A stretch of DNA of 64,000 nucleotides from Stenotrophomonas sp. ATCM1_4 (GCF_004348115.1 NZ_QPFB01000001.1:2744028-2808027), one strand, 5' to 3'. Counted from the first letter of the stretch, positions 43,984-52,774 are shown. Program-made: numbers and translations. The notes: generated by a model not told the origin, from the letters alone.

Positions 43984-46311
43984 TCAGCCGACCGCGGCCG
44001 GCTGCGGCTCCAGGCGGTCGATCACGCCCTGCATGGCGCTGTCGAAGGCGCCATCGTCCACGTGCGGACGCAGGCGGCCCAGCCGCACCATCACCGCCAG
44101 TTCTTCCGGCGAGGCCACGCAGAAGCGGATGCCGCGACGGTTGACGAACAGCAGGCGCGAGGAAATCGGGCTCACCCAGGACAACTTGCCGGCCTGCAGC
44201 TTGCCGTCCTTGTCGATGAAGTCCAGCCAGGTGCCGATCTCCATCCGACGGAAGCGCTCGGCATCACTGTCGTCGAAGTCCTCGGCCTTGGCCGTGCTGC
44301 CGAAGTCGATGGCCGGGGCTTCCTGCGCCGGCGGGGTCGGCAGCGCCACCTGCGGCAGTTCGGGCAGCGCACGCTCCAGCTCCGGCCGCACTTCGGCGAT
44401 CGATTGCAGGGTGTCGTGCAGGGCATCGATGGCCGCCGTCCCCGCATCGCCATGGACACCGACGCTGGCGAACACCTTGCGCAGCCCCGGCTGGCAGGAC
44501 TGCAGCCACGGCTTGCCGACGATATGGCGGCGCGCCTCGGCCACTTCCTCCAGCACCTCGTCGGCCAGCTTCAGCGCCTCGGTGACGCCCTCGCCCTCTT
44601 CACCTTCGCGCAGCAGGGTCAGGGTCAGGTGGTGGTTCCATGGCTGGCGCAGGAAATCGTCGATGGCCTTGGGCAGGCCCTGGTCGGCGACCCGACGTTC
44701 CAGCTCGAGGGCGGCGCGGCTGCGCGCGACCTCCAGTTTCTCCTGGCCACGCTGCGTTTCGGCGGCGCGGCGCTCGGCGATCTCGATGCGGCGGCGGTGC
44801 TGGGCCAGGAATTCGCGGAATTCCTCCTCCAGCGTCAGGAAGATGGCCAGGTTCTCGTTGAACTCGGCCGTCAGCCTCTCGATGATTTCCTCGACCTTGC
44901 CCATCAGCGCGCGCTCGGACTGGCTCTCGCCCGCGTTGCCCTCGCAGGCCTCGGCCAGCGAGTTGAGCAGACGCCGCGCCGGGTGGGTCTTCTGCACGAA
45001 CATGCGGCGGTCGAGCATGGCGACCTTGACGAACGGCACCACCAACCGGCCGATCAGCTCGCGCGAACGGCCTTCCAGGTCACGTTCGTCGAGCATCACG
45101 TCGAACAGCATGCCAACCAGGTCGATGGCATCCTCGTCCTGCGGATCCAGGTGCGCCTGCGCCGGGTCCACGCCCAGCCGGGTCGCGCCGGCCAGCACTT
45201 CACTCTTGAGCCGCTGCGCCAGCGATTCGCCGTCTTCGCCGACGGCCGCGCGCAGGGTGGCACTGGGCGTGGCCTGCAGCAGCGACAGCACCGACATCAT
45301 CTCGCGCTGGTTCAAGGCGCGCTGCAGGCCTGGCTCACCGCCGTGGCCGGCGGCAGCGCCGCCGATGCCACTGGCGGCTGCGCCGCGCGCCTGCCGCGAC
45401 TGCACCAGCAGCTCATGCAACGCCTCGAGCACCATGCCCTGCTGGGTGGCGCCATCGACTTCGAATCCGCCACCGCCCTGCCCGTATCCCTCGCCCTGGG
45501 CTTCGCCCATGCGGCCGAGGTTGGCGCGCTGCTGCGCGAAGCGTTCGGAGAAGCGTCGTGCCCAGCCCGGCGCCCCGCCCTGCGGGTCGAAGCCATCCTC
45601 GTCCGGGGCATCAGCGTCCGGTACCGCCGCCGGCCGACGCGGCGGCTGGCGGCGCGGCGCACCCAGTTCAGGGGCTGCGCCGGCCTGGGCCAGGCGTTCG
45701 TCCAGTGCCTCGTACAACTTGCCGATACTGCCGGCCAATTCCCGTTCGCACAGCTTGAACAGCACCAGGCGCACTTCCGGGGTCAGGTCACACGGGGCGA
45801 AGGCCTCGTGCAGGGCGACGCCGATATGTTCGGGACTGATCGGATTGGTGTCGGCGTTGAGTTCCTGACCGCCGGCAACCCAGCCCAGGCGATGGTCCAG
45901 CCGCGCCAGCACCTGCTTGTACTCGCGCAGCAGCACGGTGGCCAGGTTGCGCACCGCCAGCCGCGACTCCAGGACGTGTTCGGGCACCAGCGCCAGCCCA
46001 CCCTCGCCGGCACCGGCCATGACGCTTTCCGCCGACTGCGGCGCACCCGATTCCAGCGCGGCCCAGGCCTGCTGCAGGTGGCTGGAGAAAAGACGGGAAA
46101 CCTCGTCGCGGCGGCGGCGCAGCTCGCGCATGCCGTCGAGGAAGGCCATCTGCGAGGCGCCGGCACTTCCGGCCCGATCGAACAACGCATCGTCGAACCC
46201 GGCCAGGACCTTGTCGAACAGCTTGGACAGCGCCGGCAATGCCGCTTCACGCGCCACGGCCAGAAGGTTCTGGTTACGACCGGGCTGGCCCGGGACTTGC
46301 GGGTTGGACAT
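43984..46311 (-). CDS. DUF1631 family protein
   Basis: Large soluble protein (about 775 aa) of the DUF1631 family, spanning almost the whole chain. It is Glu/Arg-rich and largely helical, with a probable coiled coil at about residues 470-540 and a disordered Pro/Asp segment (about 235-275). The last 100 residues form a compact domain (IGTWLDFIDKDGKLQAGKLSWVSPISSRLLFVNRRG) resembling small beta-barrel signalling modules, though PilZ ligand residues are not clear. Function unknown. No signal peptide or membrane helix. Divergent from the nitroreductase operon; a tandem ATG leaves the exact start uncertain by a codon. Confidence 0.85.
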   Translation of the reverse strand: MSNPQVPGQPGRNQNLLAVAREAALPALSKLFDKVLAGFDDALFDRAGSAGASQMAFLDGMRELRRRRDEVSRLFSSHLQQAWAALESGAPQSAESVMAGAGEGGLALVPEHVLESRLAVRNLATVLLREYKQVLARLDHRLGWVAGGQELNADTNPISPEHIGVALHEAFAPCDLTPEVRLVLFKLCERELAGSIGKLYEALDERLAQAGAAPELGAPRRQPPRRPAAVPDADAPDEDGFDPQGGAPGWARRFSERFAQQRANLGRMGEAQGEGYGQGGGGFEVDGATQQGMVLEALHELLVQSRQARGAAASGIGGAAAGHGGEPGLQRALNQREMMSVLSLLQATPSATLRAAVGEDGESLAQRLKSEVLAGATRLGVDPAQAHLDPQDEDAIDLVGMLFDVMLDERDLEGRSRELIGRLVVPFVKVAMLDRRMFVQKTHPARRLLNSLAEACEGNAGESQSERALMGKVEEIIERLTAEFNENLAIFLTLEEEFREFLAQHRRRIEIAERRAAETQRGQEKLEVARSRAALELERRVADQGLPKAIDDFLRQPWNHHLTLTLLREGEEGEGVTEALKLADEVLEEVAEARRHIVGKPWLQSCQPGLRKVFASVGVHGDAGTAAIDALHDTLQSIAEVRPELERALPELPQVALPTPPAQEAPAIDFGSTAKAEDFDDSDAERFRRMEIGTWLDFIDKDGKLQAGKLSWVSPISSRLLFVNRRGIRFCVASPEELAVMVRLGRLRPHVDDGAFDSAMQGVIDRLEPQPAAVG

Positions 46312-46583
46312 CATGCGCAAAGGCTCCACGCCCGTGAAGGCGCTGGACTTTTGATAGACGGGTTAGGACAAGCGGACGCGGCCCCTGTTTCCGCCCGTGG
46401 ATGGTAGGGCGAGTAGCTGAACAGGGTCAGTGATGCAGTAAGCACTTCAAACCTCATGACCGGCATCCCGGTACGGCCGTCTATGCTAAGCGGGCCGCGG
46501 AATATTGGCGAATTTCACCGCCCTTCCAGGGCGATGATGGCAATCACAGTTTGCGCTACCCAAGGTGTCATCGTCCCGCCGTC

Positions 46584-46589
46584 TATAAT
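46584..46589 (+). promoter_or_regulatory. -10 element upstream of the nitroreductase operon
   Basis: A perfect TATAAT lies 30 bp before the nitroreductase ATG in the 307-bp spacer divergent from DUF1631. No good -35 is found at 16-18 bp, so an activator may be needed. Nothing else is evident in that spacer. Confidence 0.5.
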
Positions 46590-46618
46590 CCCCGACCGTG
46601 TTTTGCCCCCGGTGAGTC

Positions 46619-47194
46619 ATGTCCGACAACTGTTTCCTGCACGCCTTGAACCAGCGCGTTTCGGTTCCGTCCAAGCAACTGGGCGAACCCGCCCCGGACC
46701 CGGCCACCCTGCTGCGCATGCTTGAAGCCGCCGTGCGCGTACCCGACCACGGCAAGCTGGTCCCGTTCAGATTCCTGCAGATCCGCGGCGATGCCCGTCA
46801 CGCTTTGGGCGCGTTCCTCGCCCGGCGCAGCCGTGAGCGCGACCCGCACGCCGCCGAAGCGGTGATCGAGAAGGACCGCCTTCGCTTCTCGCATGCGCCG
46901 CTGATCGTGACCGTCATCGCCCGCCTGCAACCCGACCACAAGGTGCCGGTGCAGGAACAACTGCTGACCGCCGGTTGCGTCTGCTTCGCGCTGCTGCAGG
47001 CCGCGCAGGGGTTCGGCTTCGGCGCGCAGTGGCTGACCGCCTGGATGGCCTATGACGCCGCAGTCGCCGACCACCTTGGCCTGGGCCAGGACGAGCACAT
47101 CGTCGGCTTCATCCATGTCGGCACGCCGAAGCTGCAGGTGCCCGACCGTGACCGCCCGGACCCGGCCGCGTTGCTGCAGGACTACCGGCCGTGA
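46619..47194 (+). CDS. Nitroreductase family protein (YdjA-like)
   Basis: FMN-dependent oxidoreductase of 191 aa with the compact YdjA-type nitroreductase fold. The features are the N-terminal R-x-S (NQRVSVPSKQL), VPDHGKLVPFRFLQI for FMN binding, and GAQWLTAWMAYD and HIVGFIHVGTP near the C-terminus. Short length matches YdjA rather than NfsA/NfsB. The physiological substrate is unknown. First gene of a four-gene overlapping operon; stop overlaps the exonuclease GTG by 4 nt. Confidence 0.9.
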   Translation: MSDNCFLHALNQRVSVPSKQLGEPAPDPATLLRMLEAAVRVPDHGKLVPFRFLQIRGDARHALGAFLARRSRERDPHAAEAVIEKDRLRFSHAPLIVTVIARLQPDHKVPVQEQLLTAGCVCFALLQAAQGFGFGAQWLTAWMAYDAAVADHLGLGQDEHIVGFIHVGTPKLQVPDRDRPDPAALLQDYRP

Positions 47195-48129
47195 GCACCG
47201 CCCCGGCCAGCGCGCCGCTGTACCTGGTCGACGCCAGCCTGTACGTGTTCCGCGCCTGGCATTCGATGCCGGACGAGTTCCAGGACAGCCAGGGCTGGCC
47301 GGTCAATGCCGTGCACGGCTTTGCCCGCTTCCTGCTGGACCTGCTCGAACGCGAACGCCCGCGGCATATCGCCGTGGCCTTCGACGAGGCCCTGGACAGC
47401 TGCTTCCGCCACCGCATCTACCCGGCCTACAAGGCCAACCGCGACCCCGCCCCGGATGAACTGCGCCGCCAGTTCGCGCACTGCAAGGCGTTGTGCGCGG
47501 CGCTGGGGCTGGACGTGCTGGCCGACCGCGAGTACGAGGCCGACGACCTGATCGGCACCGCGCTGCACGCCGGCCGCGGGCATGGCCTGCGCGGGGTGAT
47601 CGTCTCGGCCGACAAGGATCTCTCGCAGTTGCTGCTCGAACACGACGAGCAATGGGACTACGCGCGCAACCAGCGCTGGGGCGCGGCCGGGGTGAAGGCG
47701 CGCCACGGCGTGCACGCGCACCAGATCGCCGACTACCTGGCGCTGTGCGGCGATGCGGTGGACAACATCCCCGGCGTGTCCGGCATCGGCACCAAGTCGG
47801 CGGCGGTGCTGTTGTCGCACTTCGGCAGCCTCGACGCCCTGCTCGAACGCATCGACGAAGTACCGTTCCTGCGCCTGCGCGGTGCGGCGACCATGGCCGC
47901 GCGCCTGCGCGAGCAGCGCGAACTGGCCCTGCTGTTCCGCCAGCTGACCACCATCGCGGTGGACGCACCGCTGGCCACCGCGCGCCCCGGCTTCACCCGC
48001 GGCAACGCCGACGCGGACATGCTGGGCGGGCTGTGCGATGCATTGCGCTTCGGCCCGATGACCCGGCGCCGGTTGCTGTCGGCCGCGGGCATCGAAACGT
48101 CCTCTCCTTCCGCCAACGAGTTCGCATGA
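47191..48129 (+). CDS. 5'-3' exonuclease (Pol I N-terminal/FEN-like)
   Basis: Stand-alone flap endonuclease/5'-3' exonuclease of 312 aa. Metal-binding acidic residues are seen in YLVDASLY, VAFDEAL, YEADDLIG, SADKDLSQ and GDAVDNIPGVSGIG. A helical arch (RHRIYPAYKANRDP) and the helix-hairpin-helix (GVSGIGTKSAAVLLSHFG) are present. Longer than E. coli Xni but lacking any polymerase domain. Probably processes flaps or Okazaki fragment ends. GTG start overlaps the nitroreductase gene, and the stop overlaps the NUDIX ATG. Confidence 0.92.
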   Translation: MSTAPASAPLYLVDASLYVFRAWHSMPDEFQDSQGWPVNAVHGFARFLLDLLERERPRHIAVAFDEALDSCFRHRIYPAYKANRDPAPDELRRQFAHCKALCAALGLDVLADREYEADDLIGTALHAGRGHGLRGVIVSADKDLSQLLLEHDEQWDYARNQRWGAAGVKARHGVHAHQIADYLALCGDAVDNIPGVSGIGTKSAAVLLSHFGSLDALLERIDEVPFLRLRGAATMAARLREQRELALLFRQLTTIAVDAPLATARPGFTRGNADADMLGGLCDALRFGPMTRRRLLSAAGIETSSPSANEFA

Positions 48130-48677
48130 GCCAGAACACCGCAGCCCCCCGCGTCGTCTACGAAGGCAAGTACCAGCGCATGGTCGTGCGCGGCACCTGG
48201 GAGTACAGCGAGCGCACCCACGCCGGTGGCTTGGCCGCGATCATCATCGCAGTCACCCCGCAGGACGAGGTGCTGTTCGTCGAACAGTTCCGCGTGCCGC
48301 TGCAGGCACGCACCATCGAGATGCCGGCGGGCCTGGTCGGCGACATCACCGCCGGCGAGTCCATCGAGGAGTCGGCGGTGCGCGAACTGGAAGAGGAAAC
48401 CGGCTGGACTGCCGACCATGCCGAAGTGCTGATGATCGGCCCGACGTCATCCGGCGCCAGCAGCGAGAAGATCGCCTTCGTGCGCGCCATCGGCCTGCGC
48501 AAAGTTGGCAACGGCGGTGGCGACGACAGCGAGGACATCACCGTGCACAGCATCCCGCGTGCGCGTGCCGCGGCATGGCTGGTCGAGAAGATGGGCGAAG
48601 GCTACGAGCTGGACGCCAAGCTCTGGGCCGGCCTGTGGATGATCGAGCACCACCTCGACGGGAGGCCACGTGGCTGA
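48126..48677 (+). CDS. NUDIX hydrolase (ADP-ribose pyrophosphatase-like)
   Basis: Cytoplasmic pyrophosphatase of 183 aa. The Nudix box is complete: G-x5-E-x7-REL-x-EE-x-GW within GDITAGESIEESAVRELEEETGW (about residues 69-91), preceded by FVEQFRVPLQARTIEMPAG, which is typical of ADP-ribose/NDP-sugar hydrolases. It probably cleans up ADP-ribose; substrate specificity is inferred. ATG overlaps the exonuclease stop and its end overlaps the amidohydrolase start by 8 nt. Confidence 0.92.
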   Translation: MSQNTAAPRVVYEGKYQRMVVRGTWEYSERTHAGGLAAIIIAVTPQDEVLFVEQFRVPLQARTIEMPAGLVGDITAGESIEESAVRELEEETGWTADHAEVLMIGPTSSGASSEKIAFVRAIGLRKVGNGGGDDSEDITVHSIPRARAAAWLVEKMGEGYELDAKLWAGLWMIEHHLDGRPRG

Positions 48678-49461
48678 TTCCGGAGAGCAGGCATTGCCGC
48701 CGCTGCTTGATGCCGGCGACCCGGCGATCTTCACCGTGCACCATCCGCACGGGCGCTCGCCGTTCGTGCGGATGGCCGATCATGCCGGCCAGCAGGTGCC
48801 CGCAGCCTTGCACGACCTCGGCCTGCCGCAGGCGGAGCTGGACCGGCATATCGGCTGGGACATCGGCATCGCCGGCACCACCCGCGCACTGGCCAAGCGG
48901 CTGGATGCCTGGGCGATCGAACAGACCTATTCGCGCCTGCTGATCGACTGCAACCGCCCGCTCGCCTCGCCGACGCTGATCCCCGAGGTCAGCGACGGCA
49001 CGCTGATTCCCGGCAACGCCGGCCTGAGCGCCGCGCAGCGCCAGCAACGCATCGACGCCATCCATGCGCCCTACCACGCGCGCATCAGCGCCGAGCTGGA
49101 CCGTCGCCGTGAGGCCGGCATCCCCACCGTGCTGGTGATGATGCACAGCTTCACCCCGGCGATGAACGGTTTCCAGCGCCCGTGGCACGCGGGTGTGCTT
49201 TACCACCAGGACACCCGCTTCGCACATGCACTGCTGCAGGCGCTGCGCGCCGAGGGCGACCTGGTGGTTGGCGACAACGAGCCGTATTCGGTCAACCGCA
49301 ACAGCGACTACGCCGTGCCGGTGCATGGCGAAGGCCGCGGACTGGTGCACGTGGAGCTGGAGATCCGCCAGGACCTGATCGCCGATGCCGCCGGCCAACA
49401 GGCCTGGGCCGAACGGCTGGAACGCATCTTCCGCACGTTGCAGCCCAGCCTGACCAGGTAG
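48670..49461 (+). CDS. N-formylglutamate amidohydrolase family protein
   Basis: Hydrolase of 263 aa of the N-formylglutamate deformylase family, which releases formate and Glu in histidine breakdown. Motifs include DRHIGWDIGIAGTTRALAKRLDA, SRLLIDCNRPL, LVMMHSFTPAMNG and EPYSVNRNSDYAVPVHGE. No hut genes are nearby, and family members in such contexts act on unknown amides. GTG start is fixed by GGAGG four bases upstream. Last gene of the operon; its TAG stop is inside a GTAG repeat head. Confidence 0.88.
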   Translation: MADSGEQALPPLLDAGDPAIFTVHHPHGRSPFVRMADHAGQQVPAALHDLGLPQAELDRHIGWDIGIAGTTRALAKRLDAWAIEQTYSRLLIDCNRPLASPTLIPEVSDGTLIPGNAGLSAAQRQQRIDAIHAPYHARISAELDRRREAGIPTVLVMMHSFTPAMNGFQRPWHAGVLYHQDTRFAHALLQALRAEGDLVVGDNEPYSVNRNSDYAVPVHGEGRGLVHVELEIRQDLIADAAGQQAWAERLERIFRTLQPSLTR

Positions 49462-49554
49462 GAGCGCGTTCAAGGGCGAAGCAGGTGCGTCGTCAGATGT
49501 GGGGCTGACCGCGACCGGATGACCTGCCGGCTTCGCGGCCGAGGCCGCTGCTAC
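49458..49554. repeat. GTAG-type REP pair
   Basis: The left half starts GTAGGAGCG (from 49458, containing the stop codon of the previous gene). The right half, read on the minus strand from 49554, is GTAGCAGCGGCCTCGGCCGC followed by GAAGCCGG (to 49527): a GTAG head plus a hairpin, as in Stenotrophomonas SMAG and Pseudomonas REP elements. The inverted arrangement resembles a REPIN/BIME and fills most of the convergent spacer. Confidence 0.7.
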
Positions 49555-49562
49555 GGGTGCGT

Positions 49563-50267
49563 TCAACGCGTGTAGCGGCGGGTGACCTCGAAACGCGCGC
49601 CCGGACGCGGCACCGGGCCTTCGGCCAGTATGTCCACGCGCAACACGCCAGCAGCCTCATCGCGGTAGCGATAGTTGACGCGGATGCCGTTGGAGGTGGT
49701 GACCTCCACGCGCAGCCCATCCGGCACATCATGCAGGCGGGCTTCCACGCCCGGGGCAATGCTCACCGCCGCACCCGACAAGGGCAGCATCACCACGTCG
49801 GCGGTGTCCTTGCGCCCGAACAGCACCGATTCACGGCTGCGGTACAGCACCAGCGTGTCTTCCAGCGGCGCGGCGAATTCCATCTCCGGGCGCAACATCG
49901 ATGCCGGCGTCGCATGGCCCGCACCGGCCGGGCCATGGCCGCCTCGACCACCACGGCCACCGCCCATCCCGCCGCCATCGGGGCCACCGCCCATGCCACC
50001 GGGTGGACCTCCACCCCCGCGGCCGCCAGGACCACGCGGACCCGCTTCCGCATCCGGCCCCGCATCACCTGTACCGGTTGGACGATCCGCGCCGCGCGGC
50101 GGCGAAGCCTGCCCGGCGGCCTTTTCCGCCGCCTTCTGTGCCTGGCGGTTGCCCGAGGCATCGGCCTTCCATTCCACCGGCGGATCACCGGCCACCTGCT
50201 GCGCTGCCGCCGGTGCGATCACCAGCACGCAGGCAAGCACCCATCCACCCTTTGCATGCAACACCAC
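49563..50267 (-). CDS. Exported glycine-rich hypothetical protein
   Basis: Protein of about 234 aa. A signal peptide (about residues 1-23, WVLACVLVIAPAAAQQ) precedes a charged region. A strongly Gly/Pro-rich low-complexity stretch with GGGMGGGRGG-like repeats lies at about residues 70-118. A conserved-looking C-terminal domain of about 115 residues follows (EDTLVLYRSRESVLFGRKDTADVVMLPLSG to EVTRRYTR). No known family is recognised. A GTG is chosen as start since AGGA lies eight bases before it; a longer ATG form lacks a proper signal peptide. Convergent with the amidohydrolase operon. Confidence 0.65.
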   Translation of the reverse strand: MVLHAKGGWVLACVLVIAPAAAQQVAGDPPVEWKADASGNRQAQKAAEKAAGQASPPRGADRPTGTGDAGPDAEAGPRGPGGRGGGGPPGGMGGGPDGGGMGGGRGGRGGHGPAGAGHATPASMLRPEMEFAAPLEDTLVLYRSRESVLFGRKDTADVVMLPLSGAAVSIAPGVEARLHDVPDGLRVEVTTSNGIRVNYRYRDEAAGVLRVDILAEGPVPRPGARFEVTRRYTR

Positions 50268-50367
50268 GATGCAGATCCTGTCCGGGAACACCGGCGACCA
50301 TGCTGCACGGCGACCGGCGGCGTGATGTGTCAACGCCGACACATCACGCCAGCGACCGCTGCACCGT

Positions 50368-51771
50368 TCAGCCGGCCGATGGTGTCCCGTCGCAGGCCGG
50401 TTGGGGGCGCCGCGCCAGCATCACCAGCACCACGCCGAGCAGCGCGAATGCCGCTGCGCCGAACTCGGCGCGCACCAGGCCGGCCAGGGCCGGTGCCGTC
50501 CCCGGCTCGCCGCCCGCGGCGTTGGCCAGCATCACCAGCACCGCCAGACCCAGCGCACCACCAATCTGCTGGGCGGTGGCGGCCATGCCCGAGGCCACGC
50601 CCTGCTGTGCCGCCGGCACGCCCTGCCCGGCCACGATCCACATCGCCGTCCAGGTCATGCCCTGGCCGATGCTCAGCAGCACCACGCCCGGCAGCAGCGG
50701 CCCGAAACCCGCTCCCTGCGGCAGCAATGCCGCAACCAGCGCGATACCTGCCGCGCCCAGTCCCAACCCCCATACCAACACCTGCTCCACCCGCAACCGC
50801 TGCAGCGCGCGCTCGGCGATCCGGATGCCGAAGGTGCACACCGCGGTGGCCGGCAGGAATGCCAAGCCGGCCTGCAACGGGCTCCAGCCGTAGCCATCCT
50901 GGAAGTACAGCGCCAGGAAGTAGTACTGCACGCCGTAGCTGCTCATGAACAGGAAGGTCAGCCCCATCGCCAGACGCAGGCCGGGCAGGCGCAACAGGCT
51001 GAACTGCATCAGCGGGTCACGGCTGCGCCGCTCGATCCACACGAAGGCCGCCAGCAACACGGCCGCCAATGCCAGGCAAAGCACGGTGCGCGATGCCAGC
51101 CAGCCCCATTCCGGCCCCTGCACCAGGGTGGCCACCAACAGGCTGCCGCCGACGGTGACGGTCAGGCAGCCGGCCAGGTCGAACGAACGCCCGCGCGGCA
51201 CTTCGCCGTCACGTGGCAGCCAGGCCCCGCCCAGCACCGCGCAAGCCGTGGCGAACGGCACGATCACCCACAGCACCGAGGACCAGCCGAACACCTGGGT
51301 CAGCACGCCGCCCAGCAGGGTGCCCAGCGCCAGCCCGAGCGCGCTGGCCATGCTCCAGATCGCCAGCGCGCGGTTGCGCACCGGGCCTTCGGCATACAGC
51401 GTGTTGATCAATGCCAGCGTGGCCGGGAACAGCAATGCCGCGCCCACGCCCTGCGCCGCCCGCGCGGCGACCAGCCCACCGACGCTGCCGGCGAACCCGC
51501 CCAACAGCGAGGCCAGCGCGAACACGATCATGCCCAGCCGGTAGATGCGGCGCCGCCCCAGCAGGTCGGCCGCGCGCCCACCCAGCAGCAGGCAGCCGCC
51601 AAAGGCCACGGTGTAGCCGCTGACGATCCATTGCAGTTGTTGGGCGTTGACCTGCAACGCCCGGCCCATGTCGTGCAGGGCGACGAAAATGATGGTGGCG
51701 TCCAGCGCGATGATCAGCTGGGCCATCGCCAGCAGGCTCAGCGCCAGCCTCGGGTATCGAAGAGGGGGCAT
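50368..51771 (-). CDS. MFS transporter, DHA2 (drug:H+ antiporter, 14-TM) family
   Basis: Inner-membrane exporter of about 467 aa with some 14 hydrophobic helices. It opens with ALSLLAMAQLIIALDATIIFVALHDMG, where the membrane Asp fits DHA2 motif D1, and shows motif A (GGRAADLLGRRRIYRLG) between helices 2 and 3 and the motif C-like ALGLALGTLLGGVLTQVFGW. Substrates probably include toxic hydrophobic compounds. The ATG preferred has GAGG upstream; a TTG five codons earlier is possible. Divergent from a LysR regulator with a palindromic operator between. Confidence 0.92.
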   Translation of the reverse strand: MPPLRYPRLALSLLAMAQLIIALDATIIFVALHDMGRALQVNAQQLQWIVSGYTVAFGGCLLLGGRAADLLGRRRIYRLGMIVFALASLLGGFAGSVGGLVAARAAQGVGAALLFPATLALINTLYAEGPVRNRALAIWSMASALGLALGTLLGGVLTQVFGWSSVLWVIVPFATACAVLGGAWLPRDGEVPRGRSFDLAGCLTVTVGGSLLVATLVQGPEWGWLASRTVLCLALAAVLLAAFVWIERRSRDPLMQFSLLRLPGLRLAMGLTFLFMSSYGVQYYFLALYFQDGYGWSPLQAGLAFLPATAVCTFGIRIAERALQRLRVEQVLVWGLGLGAAGIALVAALLPQGAGFGPLLPGVVLLSIGQGMTWTAMWIVAGQGVPAAQQGVASGMAATAQQIGGALGLAVLVMLANAAGGEPGTAPALAGLVRAEFGAAAFALLGVVLVMLARRPQPACDGTPSAG

Positions 51772-51803
51772 GACGGCCTCGCTCAAAAGGGGCTGGCAGT
51801 GTC

Positions 51804-51819
51804 ATTGATGCGCATGAAT
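51804..51819. promoter_or_regulatory. Candidate LysR operator between MFS and LysR genes
   Basis: ATTGATGCGCATGAAT is palindromic at 14 of 16 positions and fits the T-N11-A layout of LysR-type sites. The ten bases CGCATGAATG (51811-51820) recur exactly at 51859-51868, 48 bp away, overlapping the lysR start. The pair would suit a regulator controlling both divergent genes. Confidence 0.6.
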
Positions 51820-51860
51820 GCATAAACCACCTCATGTCGATTTCTGCGATGATTTTCCGC

Positions 51861-52763
51861 ATGAATGACATTCCCTTCGATCTCAACGCGGTGCGGATGC
51901 TGGTGCAGGTGGCCGAGGCCCGCAGCTTCACCGTGGCCGCCGGGCAACTGGGGCTGAGCCAGTCCGGGCTGTCACGGGCGATCAGCCGCCTGGAGGCCGG
52001 GCTGGGGGTCAAGCTGCTGCAGCGGAACACCCGCAACGTCGGCCTGACCCCGGACGGCCGCCAGTTCATCGACCAGGTCACGCCACTGCTGTGCGGGCTG
52101 GAGGATGCGCGCCGCCAGCTCGGCGACCGCCCATGCACGCCCTCGGGCACGCTCAAGATCACCGCCCCGTCGATGTTCGGGCGCAAGGTACTGGTGCCCC
52201 TGGCCGGGCAGCTGATGGCCAGGTACCCGCAGCTGCAGATCGAAGCGGTGCTGAGTGACCGCCTGGTCGACCTGTTCGAGGAAGGTTTCGACGCGGCCCT
52301 GCGCACCGGCCCGGTCGCCGACCAGCGCATGATCGCGCGACGGCTGCGGCCGCTGCGCTGGGTGACGGTGGCCAGCCCGGCCTACCTGGCCCAGCACGGT
52401 GCGCCGGACAGCGTGCAGGCGTTGCGCGAACACCGCTGCCTGGCGGTGCGCAACCTGCGCAGCGGGCGGCTGGTGGACTGGCAGTTCCGTGATGCGGACG
52501 GCCAGCTGCGCGAGTTCACGCCGCCGGCGCGGATGGTGTTCGACAGCGGCGACCCGCTGGTGGAAGCCGCGCTGGCCGGCATCGGCATCGTGCAGGTGAT
52601 GGACTTCGCGGTGGCCGACGCACTCGCCGATGGTCGCCTGCAGCGCGTGTTGCAGGCCGCCGAAGGGCGCAGCCGCGAGCTGTCGTTGATCTACCCGCCC
52701 TCGCGGCAATGCTCGCCCAAGCTGCAGGTGTTGGCCGATGCACTGCTGGCCGGGGAATGGTGA
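51861..52763 (+). CDS. LysR-family transcriptional regulator
   Basis: Regulator of about 300 aa. The N-terminal winged helix-turn-helix (FDLNAVRMLVQVAEARSFTVAAGQLGLSQSGLSRAISRLE) is followed by a periplasmic-binding-like effector domain (from about residue 85). The chosen ATG gives the standard LysR N-terminus; an in-frame ATG nine codons upstream is also possible and no strong ribosome site is seen for either. Divergent from the DHA2 exporter, its most likely target, with a T-N11-A palindrome in the spacer. Effector unknown. Confidence 0.93.
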   Translation: MNDIPFDLNAVRMLVQVAEARSFTVAAGQLGLSQSGLSRAISRLEAGLGVKLLQRNTRNVGLTPDGRQFIDQVTPLLCGLEDARRQLGDRPCTPSGTLKITAPSMFGRKVLVPLAGQLMARYPQLQIEAVLSDRLVDLFEEGFDAALRTGPVADQRMIARRLRPLRWVTVASPAYLAQHGAPDSVQALREHRCLAVRNLRSGRLVDWQFRDADGQLREFTPPARMVFDSGDPLVEAALAGIGIVQVMDFAVADALADGRLQRVLQAAEGRSRELSLIYPPSRQCSPKLQVLADALLAGEW

Positions 52764-52774
52764 GGCCGGCGACG

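Noticed and set aside
44062..46407. A 781-codon plus-strand frame opposite DUF1631
   Set aside because: Gln/Arg/Leu-rich shadow without family motifs; the minus strand gives a recognisable DUF1631 protein.
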